Positions 16,867 to 25,071 of a stretch of 64,000 nt of DNA are shown piece by piece. This DNA comes from Serratia sp. PL17 (lineage in GTDB: Bacteria > Pseudomonadota > Gammaproteobacteria > Enterobacterales > Enterobacteriaceae). The position numbers and the translations under genes were made by a program. The notes under the pieces were generated by a model. The model worked only from the letters and a program-made list of their open reading frames with translations. It ran no database searches and was not told where the DNA came from. Location of the stretch: the NCBI RefSeq assembly GCF_017832355.1, contig NZ_JAFIBY010000002.1, positions 310,001-374,000 on the forward strand. Direction: 5' to 3'. Position 1 is the stretch's first letter; each line of letters begins with the position of its first letter.

Positions 16867-17030
16867 TCAATACCCCATGAACAACGCGTAAGTGAGTGAT
16901 GTTGCGGGCGGCGATTCATGCAGTAGATCATTGCGATGGCATGTCGTCGCCCGGGCTTGATTAAATGGAACGCGTGGAAAAAGAGGGCGAATGTCTTCGC
17001 CCCTGTAATATCGTTATTTCTATAATGAAA

Positions 17031-18539
17031 TTACCCTTGCCCGGACGGGAAGCTGAAGCTGGCATATTGGGCGTCATGGGACGAAGGCCAGCGCTGGGTA
17101 ATGGTTTTGCGCTTGGTGTAAAACCTGACGGCATCCGGGCCGTAAGCGTGTAAGTCGCCAAACAGTGAACGTTTCCAGCCCCCAAATGAGTGGTACGCCA
17201 CCGGTACCGGAAGTGCAACGTTGATCCCCACCATGCCGACCTGAATATGGCTGGAGAAGTAACGCGCCGCCTCGCCGTCACGGGTGAACAGACAGGTGCC
17301 GTTACCGTATTCATGGGCGTCAATCATTGCCATCGCGTCTTTCAATGAGCCGACCCGCACAACGCCTAACACGGGGCCGAAGATCTCCTCCTGATAAATC
17401 CGCATCCCCGGTTGCACGTGGTCAAACAGCGTTGGGCCAAGGAAATACCCCTGGCTCAATTGCCCGTTGTCGCCTTGTACCTTCAGTTCACGGCCGTCGA
17501 CTACCAGGCGGGCGCCTTCTTCAACACCCTGATCGATGTAGCTTTTTACCTTTTGAAAATGTTGCTGGGTAACCAAAGGCCCCATATCGTTGCGGTTATC
17601 ATTACCCGCGCCAATTCGCATGTTGGCCATTTGCTGTTGCAAGCCGGCGATCAGGGCGTCGGCGGTATCATCCCCCACCGCGACAACCAGCGGGATTGCC
17701 ATGCAACGTTGCCCACAGGAGCCGAATGCCGCGCCCATCAGTGCGCTGACGCTACCGGCGATGTCAGCATCCGGCAACACTACAGCGTGGTTTTTCGCGC
17801 CGCCCAACGCCTGTACCCGCTTATTCTGGCCACAGCCGGTGTGATAGATGTGTTCAGCCACGGGCGTGGAGCCGACAAAGCTCACCGCCTTAACGCGTGG
17901 ATCGTGCAGCAGAGTGTCTACGGCTTCGCGGTCGCCGTTGACCAGATTCAGTACGCCGGGGGGTAAGCCGGCCTCCGATGCCAGTTGAGCGATATACAGC
18001 GTGGAGGAAGGCACGCGTTCTGACGGCTTCAATACAAAGGTGTTGCCGCATACCACGGCCATTGGCCACATCCACAAGGGGACCATCGCCGGGAAGTTAA
18101 AGGGGGTGATACCGGCCACCACACCCAGCGGCTGAAACTCACTCCAGCTGTCGATACCCGGTCCGGCGTCCTTGCTGTGTTCGCCTTTTAGCAGTTCCGG
18201 CGCATAGCTGGCGTACTCAATATTTTCGATCCCGCGTTGGAGTTCTCCCATGGCGTCGCTGAGGACTTTGCCGTGTTCGGCGGTAATCAGTTGGCAGATG
18301 TGATCGGCGTGCTGTTCCAGCAGCGCTTTAAGACGAATCATGATCCTGGCACGCTTCAACGGCGGTGTATCTCGCCAGGCTGGATAGGCCCGTTCGGCGG
18401 CGTCTATGGCACTTTCCACGGTGGCGCGGTCAGCCAGCAAGACCGCCTGATGTGACAGCCCGGTCGCCGGATCGAAGACCGGTTGGCTGCGAGTACCGCC
18501 AGTGGCGGACTGGCCGTTGATCCAATGTGCAATTGGCAT
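17031..18539 (-). CDS. mmsA: CoA-acylating (methyl)malonate-semialdehyde dehydrogenase
   Basis: A 502-residue aldehyde dehydrogenase with the CoA-acylating MMSDH signature. The catalytic Cys is at about residue 279 in SCGQRCMA, the NAD-binding FVGSTPVAEHIY block is present, and the N-terminal Asn is in TPFNFPAMVP. The enzyme oxidatively decarboxylates malonate or methylmalonate semialdehyde to acetyl-CoA or propionyl-CoA. Next to an omega-amino acid transaminase it would complete conversion of beta-alanine to acetyl-CoA; a valine or inositol role is less likely because no partner genes are here. The start is 12 bases after the transaminase stop. The C-terminus is slightly longer than the family norm (SSHDAQYASFSFPSGQG). 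Confidence 0.9.
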   Translation of the reverse strand: MPIAHWINGQSATGGTRSQPVFDPATGLSHQAVLLADRATVESAIDAAERAYPAWRDTPPLKRARIMIRLKALLEQHADHICQLITAEHGKVLSDAMGELQRGIENIEYASYAPELLKGEHSKDAGPGIDSWSEFQPLGVVAGITPFNFPAMVPLWMWPMAVVCGNTFVLKPSERVPSSTLYIAQLASEAGLPPGVLNLVNGDREAVDTLLHDPRVKAVSFVGSTPVAEHIYHTGCGQNKRVQALGGAKNHAVVLPDADIAGSVSALMGAAFGSCGQRCMAIPLVVAVGDDTADALIAGLQQQMANMRIGAGNDNRNDMGPLVTQQHFQKVKSYIDQGVEEGARLVVDGRELKVQGDNGQLSQGYFLGPTLFDHVQPGMRIYQEEIFGPVLGVVRVGSLKDAMAMIDAHEYGNGTCLFTRDGEAARYFSSHIQVGMVGINVALPVPVAYHSFGGWKRSLFGDLHAYGPDAVRFYTKRKTITQRWPSSHDAQYASFSFPSGQG

Positions 18540-18551
18540 GGTATTCGTTCC

Positions 18552-19892
18552 TTATTCTGTGGCGTTGATGGCGTCGCCCAAGGCGTTGATTAACGAATCA
18601 ATCTGCGCTTCGCTGCTGATAAACGGCGGTGCCAGTTGCAGGGTGTCGCCGCCGTAGCGGACATAAAACCCACTTTCCCAACAGCGCATCGCCACTTCAT
18701 ACGGCCTGCGTGCCGCTTCGCCCGGTCGTGCCGCCAGCGTGATGCCCGCCGCCAGGCCAAAATTGCGAATGTCGGTAACGTGGCGGCAGCTTTGCAATCC
18801 GTGCACGGCCTGCTCAAAATACGGCGTCAGCGCCTGAACCCGCTCAATCATCTGCTCGCGCTCAATGATATCCAGCGTCGCCAACCCGACGGCACAGCTA
18901 ACCGGGTGGGCGGAATAGGTGTAGCCGTGCGGGAATTCGAGCAAATACTCGGGGTCATCGGTGGCCATAAAGGCCTGATAAATCTCTGGGCGAACCACGA
19001 CTGCGCCCATGGGTTGCGCACCGTTGGTCACCTGTTTGGCGATATTCATCATATCTGGCGTGACACCGAAGGCTTCAGCGCCGGTCAAGGCGCCGCAACG
19101 ACCGAAGGCGGTGATCACTTCGTCAAAGATCAGCAGAATATTGTGTTGGGTGCAGATCTCACGGATACGTTGCAGATAGCCGACCGGGGGGACAATAACG
19201 CCAGCGGAACCGGAAAAGGGTTCGATAATGACGGCAGCGATGGTCGACGCATCACGCAGCGCGATGATCCGGTTCAGTTCTTCTGCCAGATCGGCACCTT
19301 GCGCAGGCATCCCGCGCGAAAAGGCGTTTTCCGCCAGCAAGGTATGCGGCAGGTGGTCTGCCTCGGCACTGGTGCCAAAGGCTTTGCGGTTACCGGCAAT
19401 CCCGCCCACGGCAATCCCGCCAAAGTTGACGCCGTGATAGCCTTTTTCGCGGCCGATAAAGCAGGTTTTTCCTGCCTGACCTTTGGCTCGCCAATAGGCC
19501 CGCGCCATTTTTAATGACGTGTCTGCCGCTTCGGAGCCGGAGCCGGTGAAAAAGACATAATCCAGCCCGGCCGGTGTCATGGCTTTAATTTTATTCGCCA
19601 ACTCGAATGATAAGGCATGGCCGAATTGGAATGCCGGGGAGTAATCCAGTTGGGAAAGTTGTTTATAGGCCGCGTCGGCTATTTCCTGACGGCCATGACC
19701 TAATCCGCAGCACCATAACCCGGATAAACCGTCAAAGATTTTACGCCCATCCTGGCTGGTATAATAAACGCCTTCAGCGTGGCTGATGATTCGCGGGTTG
19801 GCTTTAAAATTACGGTTACCGGTAAACGGCATCCAATGTGCTTCTAACCATTCACGTTCGGGCTTATTTTCAGGGTGATTTAAATCAGCCAT
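18552..19892 (-). CDS. Omega-amino acid (beta-alanine):pyruvate aminotransferase
   Basis: A 446-residue class III aminotransferase. The PLP lysine is at about residue 286 in MNIAKQVTNG, preceded by the DEV cofactor motif (LLIFDEVITAFGR). The N-terminal EAHWMPFTGNRNFKANPR block is the signature of beta-alanine/omega-amino acid:pyruvate transaminases, which convert beta-alanine plus pyruvate to malonate semialdehyde plus alanine. The ATG at 19892 has an excellent GGAGGG ribosome site; an extension to 19985 would run through the divergent promoter and is rejected. It is the first gene of the leftward operon with mmsA, permease and P1 aminopeptidase. Confidence 0.88.
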   Translation of the reverse strand: MADLNHPENKPEREWLEAHWMPFTGNRNFKANPRIISHAEGVYYTSQDGRKIFDGLSGLWCCGLGHGRQEIADAAYKQLSQLDYSPAFQFGHALSFELANKIKAMTPAGLDYVFFTGSGSEAADTSLKMARAYWRAKGQAGKTCFIGREKGYHGVNFGGIAVGGIAGNRKAFGTSAEADHLPHTLLAENAFSRGMPAQGADLAEELNRIIALRDASTIAAVIIEPFSGSAGVIVPPVGYLQRIREICTQHNILLIFDEVITAFGRCGALTGAEAFGVTPDMMNIAKQVTNGAQPMGAVVVRPEIYQAFMATDDPEYLLEFPHGYTYSAHPVSCAVGLATLDIIEREQMIERVQALTPYFEQAVHGLQSCRHVTDIRNFGLAAGITLAARPGEAARRPYEVAMRCWESGFYVRYGGDTLQLAPPFISSEAQIDSLINALGDAINATE

Positions 19893-19980
19893 TTTTCCCT
19901 CCGGGGGGAGAATAGGTAGGTTTATTAAATTATCTTTCGTGTTAATGAATTGTTGCTTGAAATTGACTATGTTCTGCTTC

Positions 19981-19994
19981 TTCACTAATGTGAA
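19981..19994. promoter_or_regulatory. Candidate LysR operator between transaminase and LysR genes
   Basis: TTCAC-TAAT-GTGAA is a perfect 5-4-5 inverted repeat containing T and A at LysR-type spacing. It lies 31 bases before the LysR start and 88 bases before the transaminase start. Location in the divergent region is where LysR regulators usually bind; binding itself is inferred. Confidence 0.5.
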
Positions 19995-20025
19995 TAATCA
20001 TATATCGAAACTTACTTAAGGTTTT

Positions 20026-20955
20026 ATGCAAGTAAAAAAGCGCGCACTTTTGGGGCAGTTAGCGGATATGGATTTACGGTTGCTGCGAGTGTTTAAGGCC
20101 GTGGTTGACTGCGGCGGCATGAGTGCGGCTGAGCTGGAACTGAATATCAGCCTGTCGACCATCAGCAAGCATATCAAGGATCTGGAGCAGCGTTTGGGGC
20201 TGACGCTCTGCCATCGCGGGCGTGAGGGGTTTGCAGTCACTGACGAAGGGCTGTTGATTTATCAGGAAACCATCAATCTCTTGGCGGCGACCGAAGCTTT
20301 CCGCCGTGGGGTGGATGATGTGCACCAGCGTTTGGGGGGGCAACTGCATGTGGCGATATTTGATCACACCGTCAGTAATCCTCAGGCACACATCGGCCGG
20401 GCGATTGCGTTATTTAGCGAGCAGGCACCGGACGTGTCTTTGCAAATGTATGTGGAACCAATAAATACCATTGAGCGTGGCGTTATTGATGGCCAATTCC
20501 AGGTGGGTATTATTCCCATGCACCGTAGTGCAGAAAGTTTATCTTATAGTTCGTTATTTAATGAGAGGATGTTCTTATATTGTGGTGCGCAGCATGAATT
20601 ATTTTCTGTTAATCATGAAACGCTGAATTGGGATCTGTTGCACCATTATGCCTTTGCCGGTTTAGGCTACCATTCACCGAATATGGAGCTGAGCCTGCAA
20701 CAGCATTTGCAGCGTAAAGCGACCGGATTTGCTCAGGAGTCGATCGCGACGCTGATCCTTTCCGGCAAGTACGTCGGTTTTCTTCCCGACCACTATGCGG
20801 CATTTTTTGTCGCGCAGAATATGATGCGGGCGATCAAACCGTCGCTGTTCTGTTACCACTGTGAGTATTCCAGCGTATTACGGCGTTCACCCAGCCCGCA
20901 ACGGGTCGTGAAGCTGTTCCACGAGTGCCTGCTGGCGGCTCATGGAACAGCTTGA
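20026..20955 (+). CDS. LysR-family regulator of the adjacent beta-amino acid operon
   Basis: A 309-residue LysR protein with an N-terminal winged HTH (residues about 15-75: MDLRLLRVFKAVVDCGGMSA, then LSTISKHIKDLEQRLGLTL) and a C-terminal periplasmic-binding-like effector domain. It is divergent from the transaminase-mmsA-permease-peptidase operon, the standard arrangement for a LysR activator and its target. The inducer is probably beta-alanine, malonate semialdehyde or a related metabolite. The start at 20026 is close to the TTATGC context with a weak AAGG site. It converges with a 30-codon membrane protein gene. Confidence 0.85.
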   Translation: MQVKKRALLGQLADMDLRLLRVFKAVVDCGGMSAAELELNISLSTISKHIKDLEQRLGLTLCHRGREGFAVTDEGLLIYQETINLLAATEAFRRGVDDVHQRLGGQLHVAIFDHTVSNPQAHIGRAIALFSEQAPDVSLQMYVEPINTIERGVIDGQFQVGIIPMHRSAESLSYSSLFNERMFLYCGAQHELFSVNHETLNWDLLHHYAFAGLGYHSPNMELSLQQHLQRKATGFAQESIATLILSGKYVGFLPDHYAAFFVAQNMMRAIKPSLFCYHCEYSSVLRRSPSPQRVVKLFHECLLAAHGTA

Positions 20956-20957
20956 TG

Positions 20958-21050
20958 TTACTGATCTTTCTTCTTGCTGAAAATTTTGAGCAGCACACCG
21001 ACCAGTATGCCAATCGCGATGCCGGTGAAAATCCAGCTGATGATACCCAT
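20958..21050 (-). CDS. 30-residue single-pass membrane protein
   Basis: A short gene with a strong GGGGGAT ribosome site. It encodes MGIISWIFTGIAIGILVGVL followed by LKIFSKKKDQ: one hydrophobic helix of about 20 residues with a GxxxG-like pattern, then a Lys-rich cytoplasmic tail. The start resembles the MGIISWI of GlsB/YeaQ-type transglycosylase-associated proteins, but those are about 80 residues with three helices. It is convergent with the LysR gene and upstream of nothing on its own strand, so it is probably its own unit. Function unknown; it could be a small membrane regulator. Confidence 0.6.
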   Translation of the reverse strand: MGIISWIFTGIAIGILVGVLLKIFSKKKDQ

Positions 21051-21088
21051 TTCCGATCCCCCGCTATTACGTTGATCTCATTCTATAA

Positions 21089-22216
21089 TCATTCGACGCG
21101 GAATGCGCCTTCGATCATCAGCTGACGCTGCGGCGCACTGTAGTCGATCAGCGCGTTCTTGCTGTTGGATTTAGCCAGCGTCACGGCCAGTTCGTCGGCG
21201 GACAGGGGCAGATCGTCCTGCCAAAACGTGGCGATGGCGTTGCGGGTAATGAAGTCGATCAGGTAGCGTTCCGGGCTGTCATGTTGTTCGGGGAACAGGC
21301 GAGTGGCGAGGTCGGCCATCAGTGCCCGCTGCTGCGGTTGTTCACTTTGAGCCAGCAGCTCGAGGAAAGGCAGCAGCAGACGGCCGCAGACCTGTCCGTG
21401 GTGATAATCGCGCAATGCGCCAATTTCACCTGCAATACCGTGGATCACACCCAGTCCTGCGGCACTCAGCGTCAGCCCACCTAAGTAGGAAGCCTGCATG
21501 ATGTCCTCACGTGCCTGATCGCTGCGGTTGAGCCTGGGCCAGGCTTGCAGGAAGTGGCGGATACCGGTCAGTGACATCTCTCGCGTCATGGCATTGGCGG
21601 TTTTGGACAGGTAGGCCTCGAACAAATGGGTGAAGGCATCGATGGCGCAGTAAGCCAGGACCTTATCCGGCGCACCCTGTAGCAGTTGCGGGTCCAGAAT
21701 AGCGGTATGAGGGACAAAATTGTTATGCCGCAGCGAGGCTTTCACCTTACTGAACTGGGTATCTGTGATGACCGCATTCTGGGTGACTTCGCTGCCGGTA
21801 CCGGCCGTGGTCGGGATGGCAATCAGCGGCAAGGTGGCCCCACTGATTTTAGTGTCGCCGACTTTTTCCATATAGCGCAGGGTTGGCAGTGGGTGCTCAA
21901 CCAGGGCGGCAAAGGCCTTGGCGGCATCCAGCACGCTGCCGCCGCCGATCGCCACCACCCGCTGAGCCTTGCCGCGCCAGCGCGCTACCCAGGCGTCGAT
22001 CTCGTGCGGTGACGCCTCGTGGCTGACGATCTCAGTGCCGATAAGCAGCGGCGTCAACGTGTCCGCCAGCGAAGAATACACCGCGCCATTGAGGAATGAG
22101 CGGCAGCTAAACAGCAGCGTCGGCTGCGGTTCTGCGTTCAGTAGCGGGATCAGTTGGCTGATACTGCCGTGGCCGAACCAGGTATGGCGGTTGGCGATCG
22201 TCAGGCTGGTTGTCAT
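21089..22216 (-). CDS. Iron-containing alcohol dehydrogenase
   Basis: A 375-residue group III (Fe-dependent) alcohol dehydrogenase. It has the NAD-binding loop VVAIGGGSVLDAAKAF and IPTTAGTGSEVTQNAVIT, and metal ligands in AYCAIDAFTHLFEAYLS (Asp, His) and GVIHGIAGEIGALRDYHHG (His, His). The start at 22216 has an AAGGAGA ribosome site. Such enzymes reduce or oxidise aldehydes and alcohols, including phosphonoacetaldehyde-, propanediol- and hydroxy-acid-type substrates. It is divergent from a LuxR-type regulator and flavin oxidase, so an aldehyde from amine oxidation is a plausible substrate. Confidence 0.88.
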   Translation of the reverse strand: MTTSLTIANRHTWFGHGSISQLIPLLNAEPQPTLLFSCRSFLNGAVYSSLADTLTPLLIGTEIVSHEASPHEIDAWVARWRGKAQRVVAIGGGSVLDAAKAFAALVEHPLPTLRYMEKVGDTKISGATLPLIAIPTTAGTGSEVTQNAVITDTQFSKVKASLRHNNFVPHTAILDPQLLQGAPDKVLAYCAIDAFTHLFEAYLSKTANAMTREMSLTGIRHFLQAWPRLNRSDQAREDIMQASYLGGLTLSAAGLGVIHGIAGEIGALRDYHHGQVCGRLLLPFLELLAQSEQPQQRALMADLATRLFPEQHDSPERYLIDFITRNAIATFWQDDLPLSADELAVTLAKSNSKNALIDYSAPQRQLMIEGAFRVE

Positions 22217-22299
22217 AGTCTCTCCTTGGCACACGAAAACCACAGCATAAGCCAGCCTCAGCGGCCGAACCACTGCTTTTCACTGCCTGAATGACATTC

Positions 22300-22377
22300 C
22301 ATTAATATGTTAACCCAGCATGATTGTGGCAGGGCGCAATAATCTTGCGAAGGTGTGATTTGTTTAACATGTAAACA
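22300..22377. promoter_or_regulatory. Divergent regulatory region with palindromes
   Basis: TGTTTA-ACATG-TAAACA (22361-22377) is a 6-5-6 inverted repeat. CATTAATATGTTAA (22300-22313) is identical to 14 bases of the HpaR-type box at 37956 read on the other strand. Both lie between the Fe-alcohol dehydrogenase and the LuxR gene, so they are candidate binding sites. Which protein binds is unknown. Confidence 0.4.
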
Positions 22378-22481
22378 ATTCAGGGATTGCATTTGGCGCC
22401 ATTGAGTGTTTTTTATAACAAGCAGGCCAGGATGAAGCCGGAGCACAGTGATTGTTAATTTATTAATGATGGCGGGCAGAG

Positions 22482-23240
22482 ATGACTATTCAGGTCGAAC
22501 GATTATCAGCGGTGATCGACGCGGTGGCGACCCCAGGCTTTTATCCTGGCTTGTTGGCCTGGCTGGAAGGCTTTTTCGCTTTTGATAATGCCATTGTCTA
22601 CGCCTTTGAACGCGGCCAGGCGCCGCGCTGCCTGATAAAAACCGAGAAGGAAAACAGCGACGCGGTTAACCAACTTTACCAACAGGGCGCCTATCTCCAG
22701 GATCCGTTTTATCAGGCGCTGAACGGCGGCGCTGGGGGCGACGTGCTAACGCTGCGCCAGCTCGCGCCCTGCGGTTTCTACCATACTGATTATTACCGTA
22801 ATTTTTACCGCAAGACCGGCTGGCATGACGAAGCTGGCGTGCTGCTGCCCCTGACGGCGGAACGCGGGCTGGGGGTGTTCTTCGGGTCGGCGCGTCAATC
22901 GGTCGGGGTACGCTCCCCCCAACTGGCGGATTTACGCGATGCGCTGACGCTATTGAAAAGCGTCGCTCGTCTGCATGGGGAAGTGATTGCCGCCCCCGCT
23001 ACGCCGGAAAAGGTAATGGACAAGGCCGTGCAGGCGCGTTATCTGCTGACGCCCCGCGAACGCGAGATTGTGGATCTGATCCTTGAGGGTTGCGGCTCAC
23101 AGCAGATTGCCGACCGGCTGTTTATTAGCTTGGGCACGGTGAAAAATCACCGCAAGAACATCTACAGCAAGCTGAATATCGGCTCACAGGCTGAACTGTT
23201 CAGCTTGCTGTTAGCCACCCCGCTGCGTCGCAGCGCCTGA
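22482..23240 (+). CDS. LuxR-family regulator (no synthase partner)
   Basis: A 252-residue protein with an N-terminal sensor domain of about 175 residues and a C-terminal LuxR HTH (LTPREREIVDLILEG, then QIADRLFISLGTVKNHRKNIYSKL). The N-terminal domain lacks an obvious acyl-homoserine-lactone pocket signature, and no luxI-type gene is in the window, so it may sense a metabolite. A second regulator of the same layout lies at 28421. It is upstream of and co-directional with the flavin oxidase and cupin genes, and divergent from the Fe-alcohol dehydrogenase, which are its likely targets. Confidence 0.85.
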   Translation: MTIQVERLSAVIDAVATPGFYPGLLAWLEGFFAFDNAIVYAFERGQAPRCLIKTEKENSDAVNQLYQQGAYLQDPFYQALNGGAGGDVLTLRQLAPCGFYHTDYYRNFYRKTGWHDEAGVLLPLTAERGLGVFFGSARQSVGVRSPQLADLRDALTLLKSVARLHGEVIAAPATPEKVMDKAVQARYLLTPREREIVDLILEGCGSQQIADRLFISLGTVKNHRKNIYSKLNIGSQAELFSLLLATPLRRSA

Positions 23241-23341
23241 GTGTTAATTATTTGTTGCGAATGTCCCTAAGGGGATATGGTGGCCGCCGGGTCGCTTGCC
23301 GATAATCCGATGATAGAGCCAAGGTCATCGGGAGTGCGGCA

Positions 23342-24643
23342 GTGAATAATAATATCGAATCCTTAACCTACTACGCGGCAACCAAAAAGTACGATCTGCG
23401 CTTCCCGACGTTGGAAGAAGATCTGGACGTTGACGTCGTCATTATCGGTGGCGGCTTCTCCGGCATTAATACTGCCCTGGAGCTGGCGGAGCGGGGCATC
23501 ACCAATATCGCCATTCTTGAAGGACGTCATCTGGGCTACGGTGGCACCGGCCGCAACGGTGGGCAGGTGATGGCGGGGATCGGCCATGACCTGGAAAAGA
23601 TCAAACGCCACGTCGGTCCTGCCGGGCTGGAAACCATCTTTAAAATCAGCAACCTCGGCGCCGGGATTATTCGCGAACGCATCAAAAAATACCAAATCGA
23701 CGCCGATTTTTGCTTTGGCTACGGCTACCTCGGCAGCAACGCGCGCCAGGAAAAAACCCTGCGCAGCTGGCTGAAGGAATTTAAAGCGGTATCGCCTGAC
23801 GAAGAGATCGAACTTTATACCGGTGCGGAAGTGAAGCAGGTGGTGGGATCGGACGCTTATACCTGCGCGTTGAAACACATGGGCGGTGGGCATGTGCATT
23901 CACTTAACCTGCTGCTGGGCGAGGCCAAAGCGCTGAGCGACTACGGTGTGAAAATTTTCGAGAACAGCAGCGTGCTGGGCGTGGAGTACGGTTCGCGCAT
24001 TAAGGTACGCACCGCCATGGGATCGGTACGCGCCAATAAGATGCTGTGGGCCTGCAACGGTTTTCTCAACGGCATGGAGCCGTTCATCTACAACAAAACC
24101 ATCAATACCTATGCTTTCCAATTGGCGACCGAACCGCTCCCTGACGCGTTGATCCGGCAGATCAGCCCGATCCGCGGCGCCTACAGCGATATTCGCCCGG
24201 TGATCGACTACTACCGGGTGACCAATGAAAACCGGCTGCTGTTCGGCAGTGCGACCCGGTTGATCGAATACATTCCGGCAGATCTCAAAGCCTGGAACCG
24301 TAATCTGATGTTGAAGGTGTTCCCCTATCTGCATGACGTCAAAATCGACCTGGCCTGGGGCGGCCCGCTGTGCTGTAGCGCCAACCTGTTCCCGCAGATT
24401 GGTACCTTGCCACAGCACGATAACGTGTTCTACGTACAGGGTTACTCCGGCTTTGGCGTCACGCCGAGTCATATCGTCTGCAAGGTGCTGGCGGAGGGCA
24501 TGAGCGAAGGATCGGATCGTTACGATCTGATGAGTTCGATTCCGCACGTCAATATCTTCGGCAAGGACAAACTGCGGCGGGTGATGACCACTGCCGGCAA
24601 AGTTTGGCACCAGACATCCGGCTACTGGAAAGGCCGCCGTTAA
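23342..24643 (+). CDS. FAD-dependent amine oxidoreductase (PuuB-like, DAO family)
   Basis: A 433-residue flavoprotein. It has the Rossmann motif VVIIGGGFSGINTALELAERG near residues 32-52, GTGRNGGQVMAGIG after it, and a C-terminal YSGFGVTPSH flavin loop. This is the D-amino-acid-oxidase-like group containing gamma-glutamylputrescine oxidase PuuB. The start is GTG with a GGAG site seven bases upstream; no in-frame ATG gives the conserved N-terminus. The known family reaction is oxidation of a secondary or gamma-glutamylated amine to an aldehyde with hydrogen peroxide release. The partner PuuA-like synthetase lies 21 kb away, so the pathway assignment is only suggestive. Confidence 0.85.
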   Translation: MNNNIESLTYYAATKKYDLRFPTLEEDLDVDVVIIGGGFSGINTALELAERGITNIAILEGRHLGYGGTGRNGGQVMAGIGHDLEKIKRHVGPAGLETIFKISNLGAGIIRERIKKYQIDADFCFGYGYLGSNARQEKTLRSWLKEFKAVSPDEEIELYTGAEVKQVVGSDAYTCALKHMGGGHVHSLNLLLGEAKALSDYGVKIFENSSVLGVEYGSRIKVRTAMGSVRANKMLWACNGFLNGMEPFIYNKTINTYAFQLATEPLPDALIRQISPIRGAYSDIRPVIDYYRVTNENRLLFGSATRLIEYIPADLKAWNRNLMLKVFPYLHDVKIDLAWGGPLCCSANLFPQIGTLPQHDNVFYVQGYSGFGVTPSHIVCKVLAEGMSEGSDRYDLMSSIPHVNIFGKDKLRRVMTTAGKVWHQTSGYWKGRR

Positions 24644-24664
24644 TTCTTATGAGAGGAGAGAGAC

Positions 24665-25030
24665 ATGAAACCATTACTGCTTAAGCAACCGCTGCCTGAA
24701 TTGCTGGAAATTGGCAGCGTCAGCAACCTGGGTGCCAAAGTGATCGCCGGGGAGCCGAACGTGGGCGTCGCGACTATTTTCGGTGAGCCAACCGATAACC
24801 TGAACTGCGGCATTTTTAGCTGTACGCGCGGTACCTTCGTGATGGAATACCCGTTCGCCGAACATGCCACCGTATGGGAAGGCACGGCCACGCTGACTGA
24901 TGAGAACACCGGTAAATCTGTGCAGTACCAGGCTGGTGACTCGTGGTTTGTCGAGAAGGGCACGCCGGTTCGCTGGGAAATCACCTCCGATCGTTTTGTA
25001 AAACACTATCTGGCCATTGTCGAAGGCTGA
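24665..25030 (+). CDS. Cupin-domain protein (DUF861 type)
   Basis: A 121-residue single-cupin protein following the flavin oxidase by 21 bases with a GAGAGGAGAG ribosome site, so it is cotranscribed. Cupin landmarks are CTRGTFVMEYPFAEHATVWEG (motif 1 region) and YQAGDSWFVEKGTPVRWEI (motif 2). The group includes proteins often paired with DAO-type amine oxidases, where the role is not established. Metal-binding histidines are few (His in AEHATVW), so catalysis is uncertain. A short T-poor CTCTCCTGCAGGAGAG hairpin follows the stop. Confidence 0.8.
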   Translation: MKPLLLKQPLPELLEIGSVSNLGAKVIAGEPNVGVATIFGEPTDNLNCGIFSCTRGTFVMEYPFAEHATVWEGTATLTDENTGKSVQYQAGDSWFVEKGTPVRWEITSDRFVKHYLAIVEG

Positions 25031-25040
25031 TCCTATTGTA

Positions 25041-25066
25041 ATCCCCTCTCCTGCAGGAGAGGGGAA
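25041..25066. terminator. Terminator between cupin and hydrolase genes
   Basis: CCCCTCTCCTGCAGGAGAGG forms a nearly perfect palindrome between convergent genes. A T-run is lacking on the right, so it is a moderate-confidence bidirectional terminator. Confidence 0.5.
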
Positions 25067-25071
25067 ACCGC

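Noticed and set aside
19893..19985. Longer transaminase start
   Set aside because: It would put coding sequence over the divergent operator and lacks the GGAGGG site that precedes 19892.
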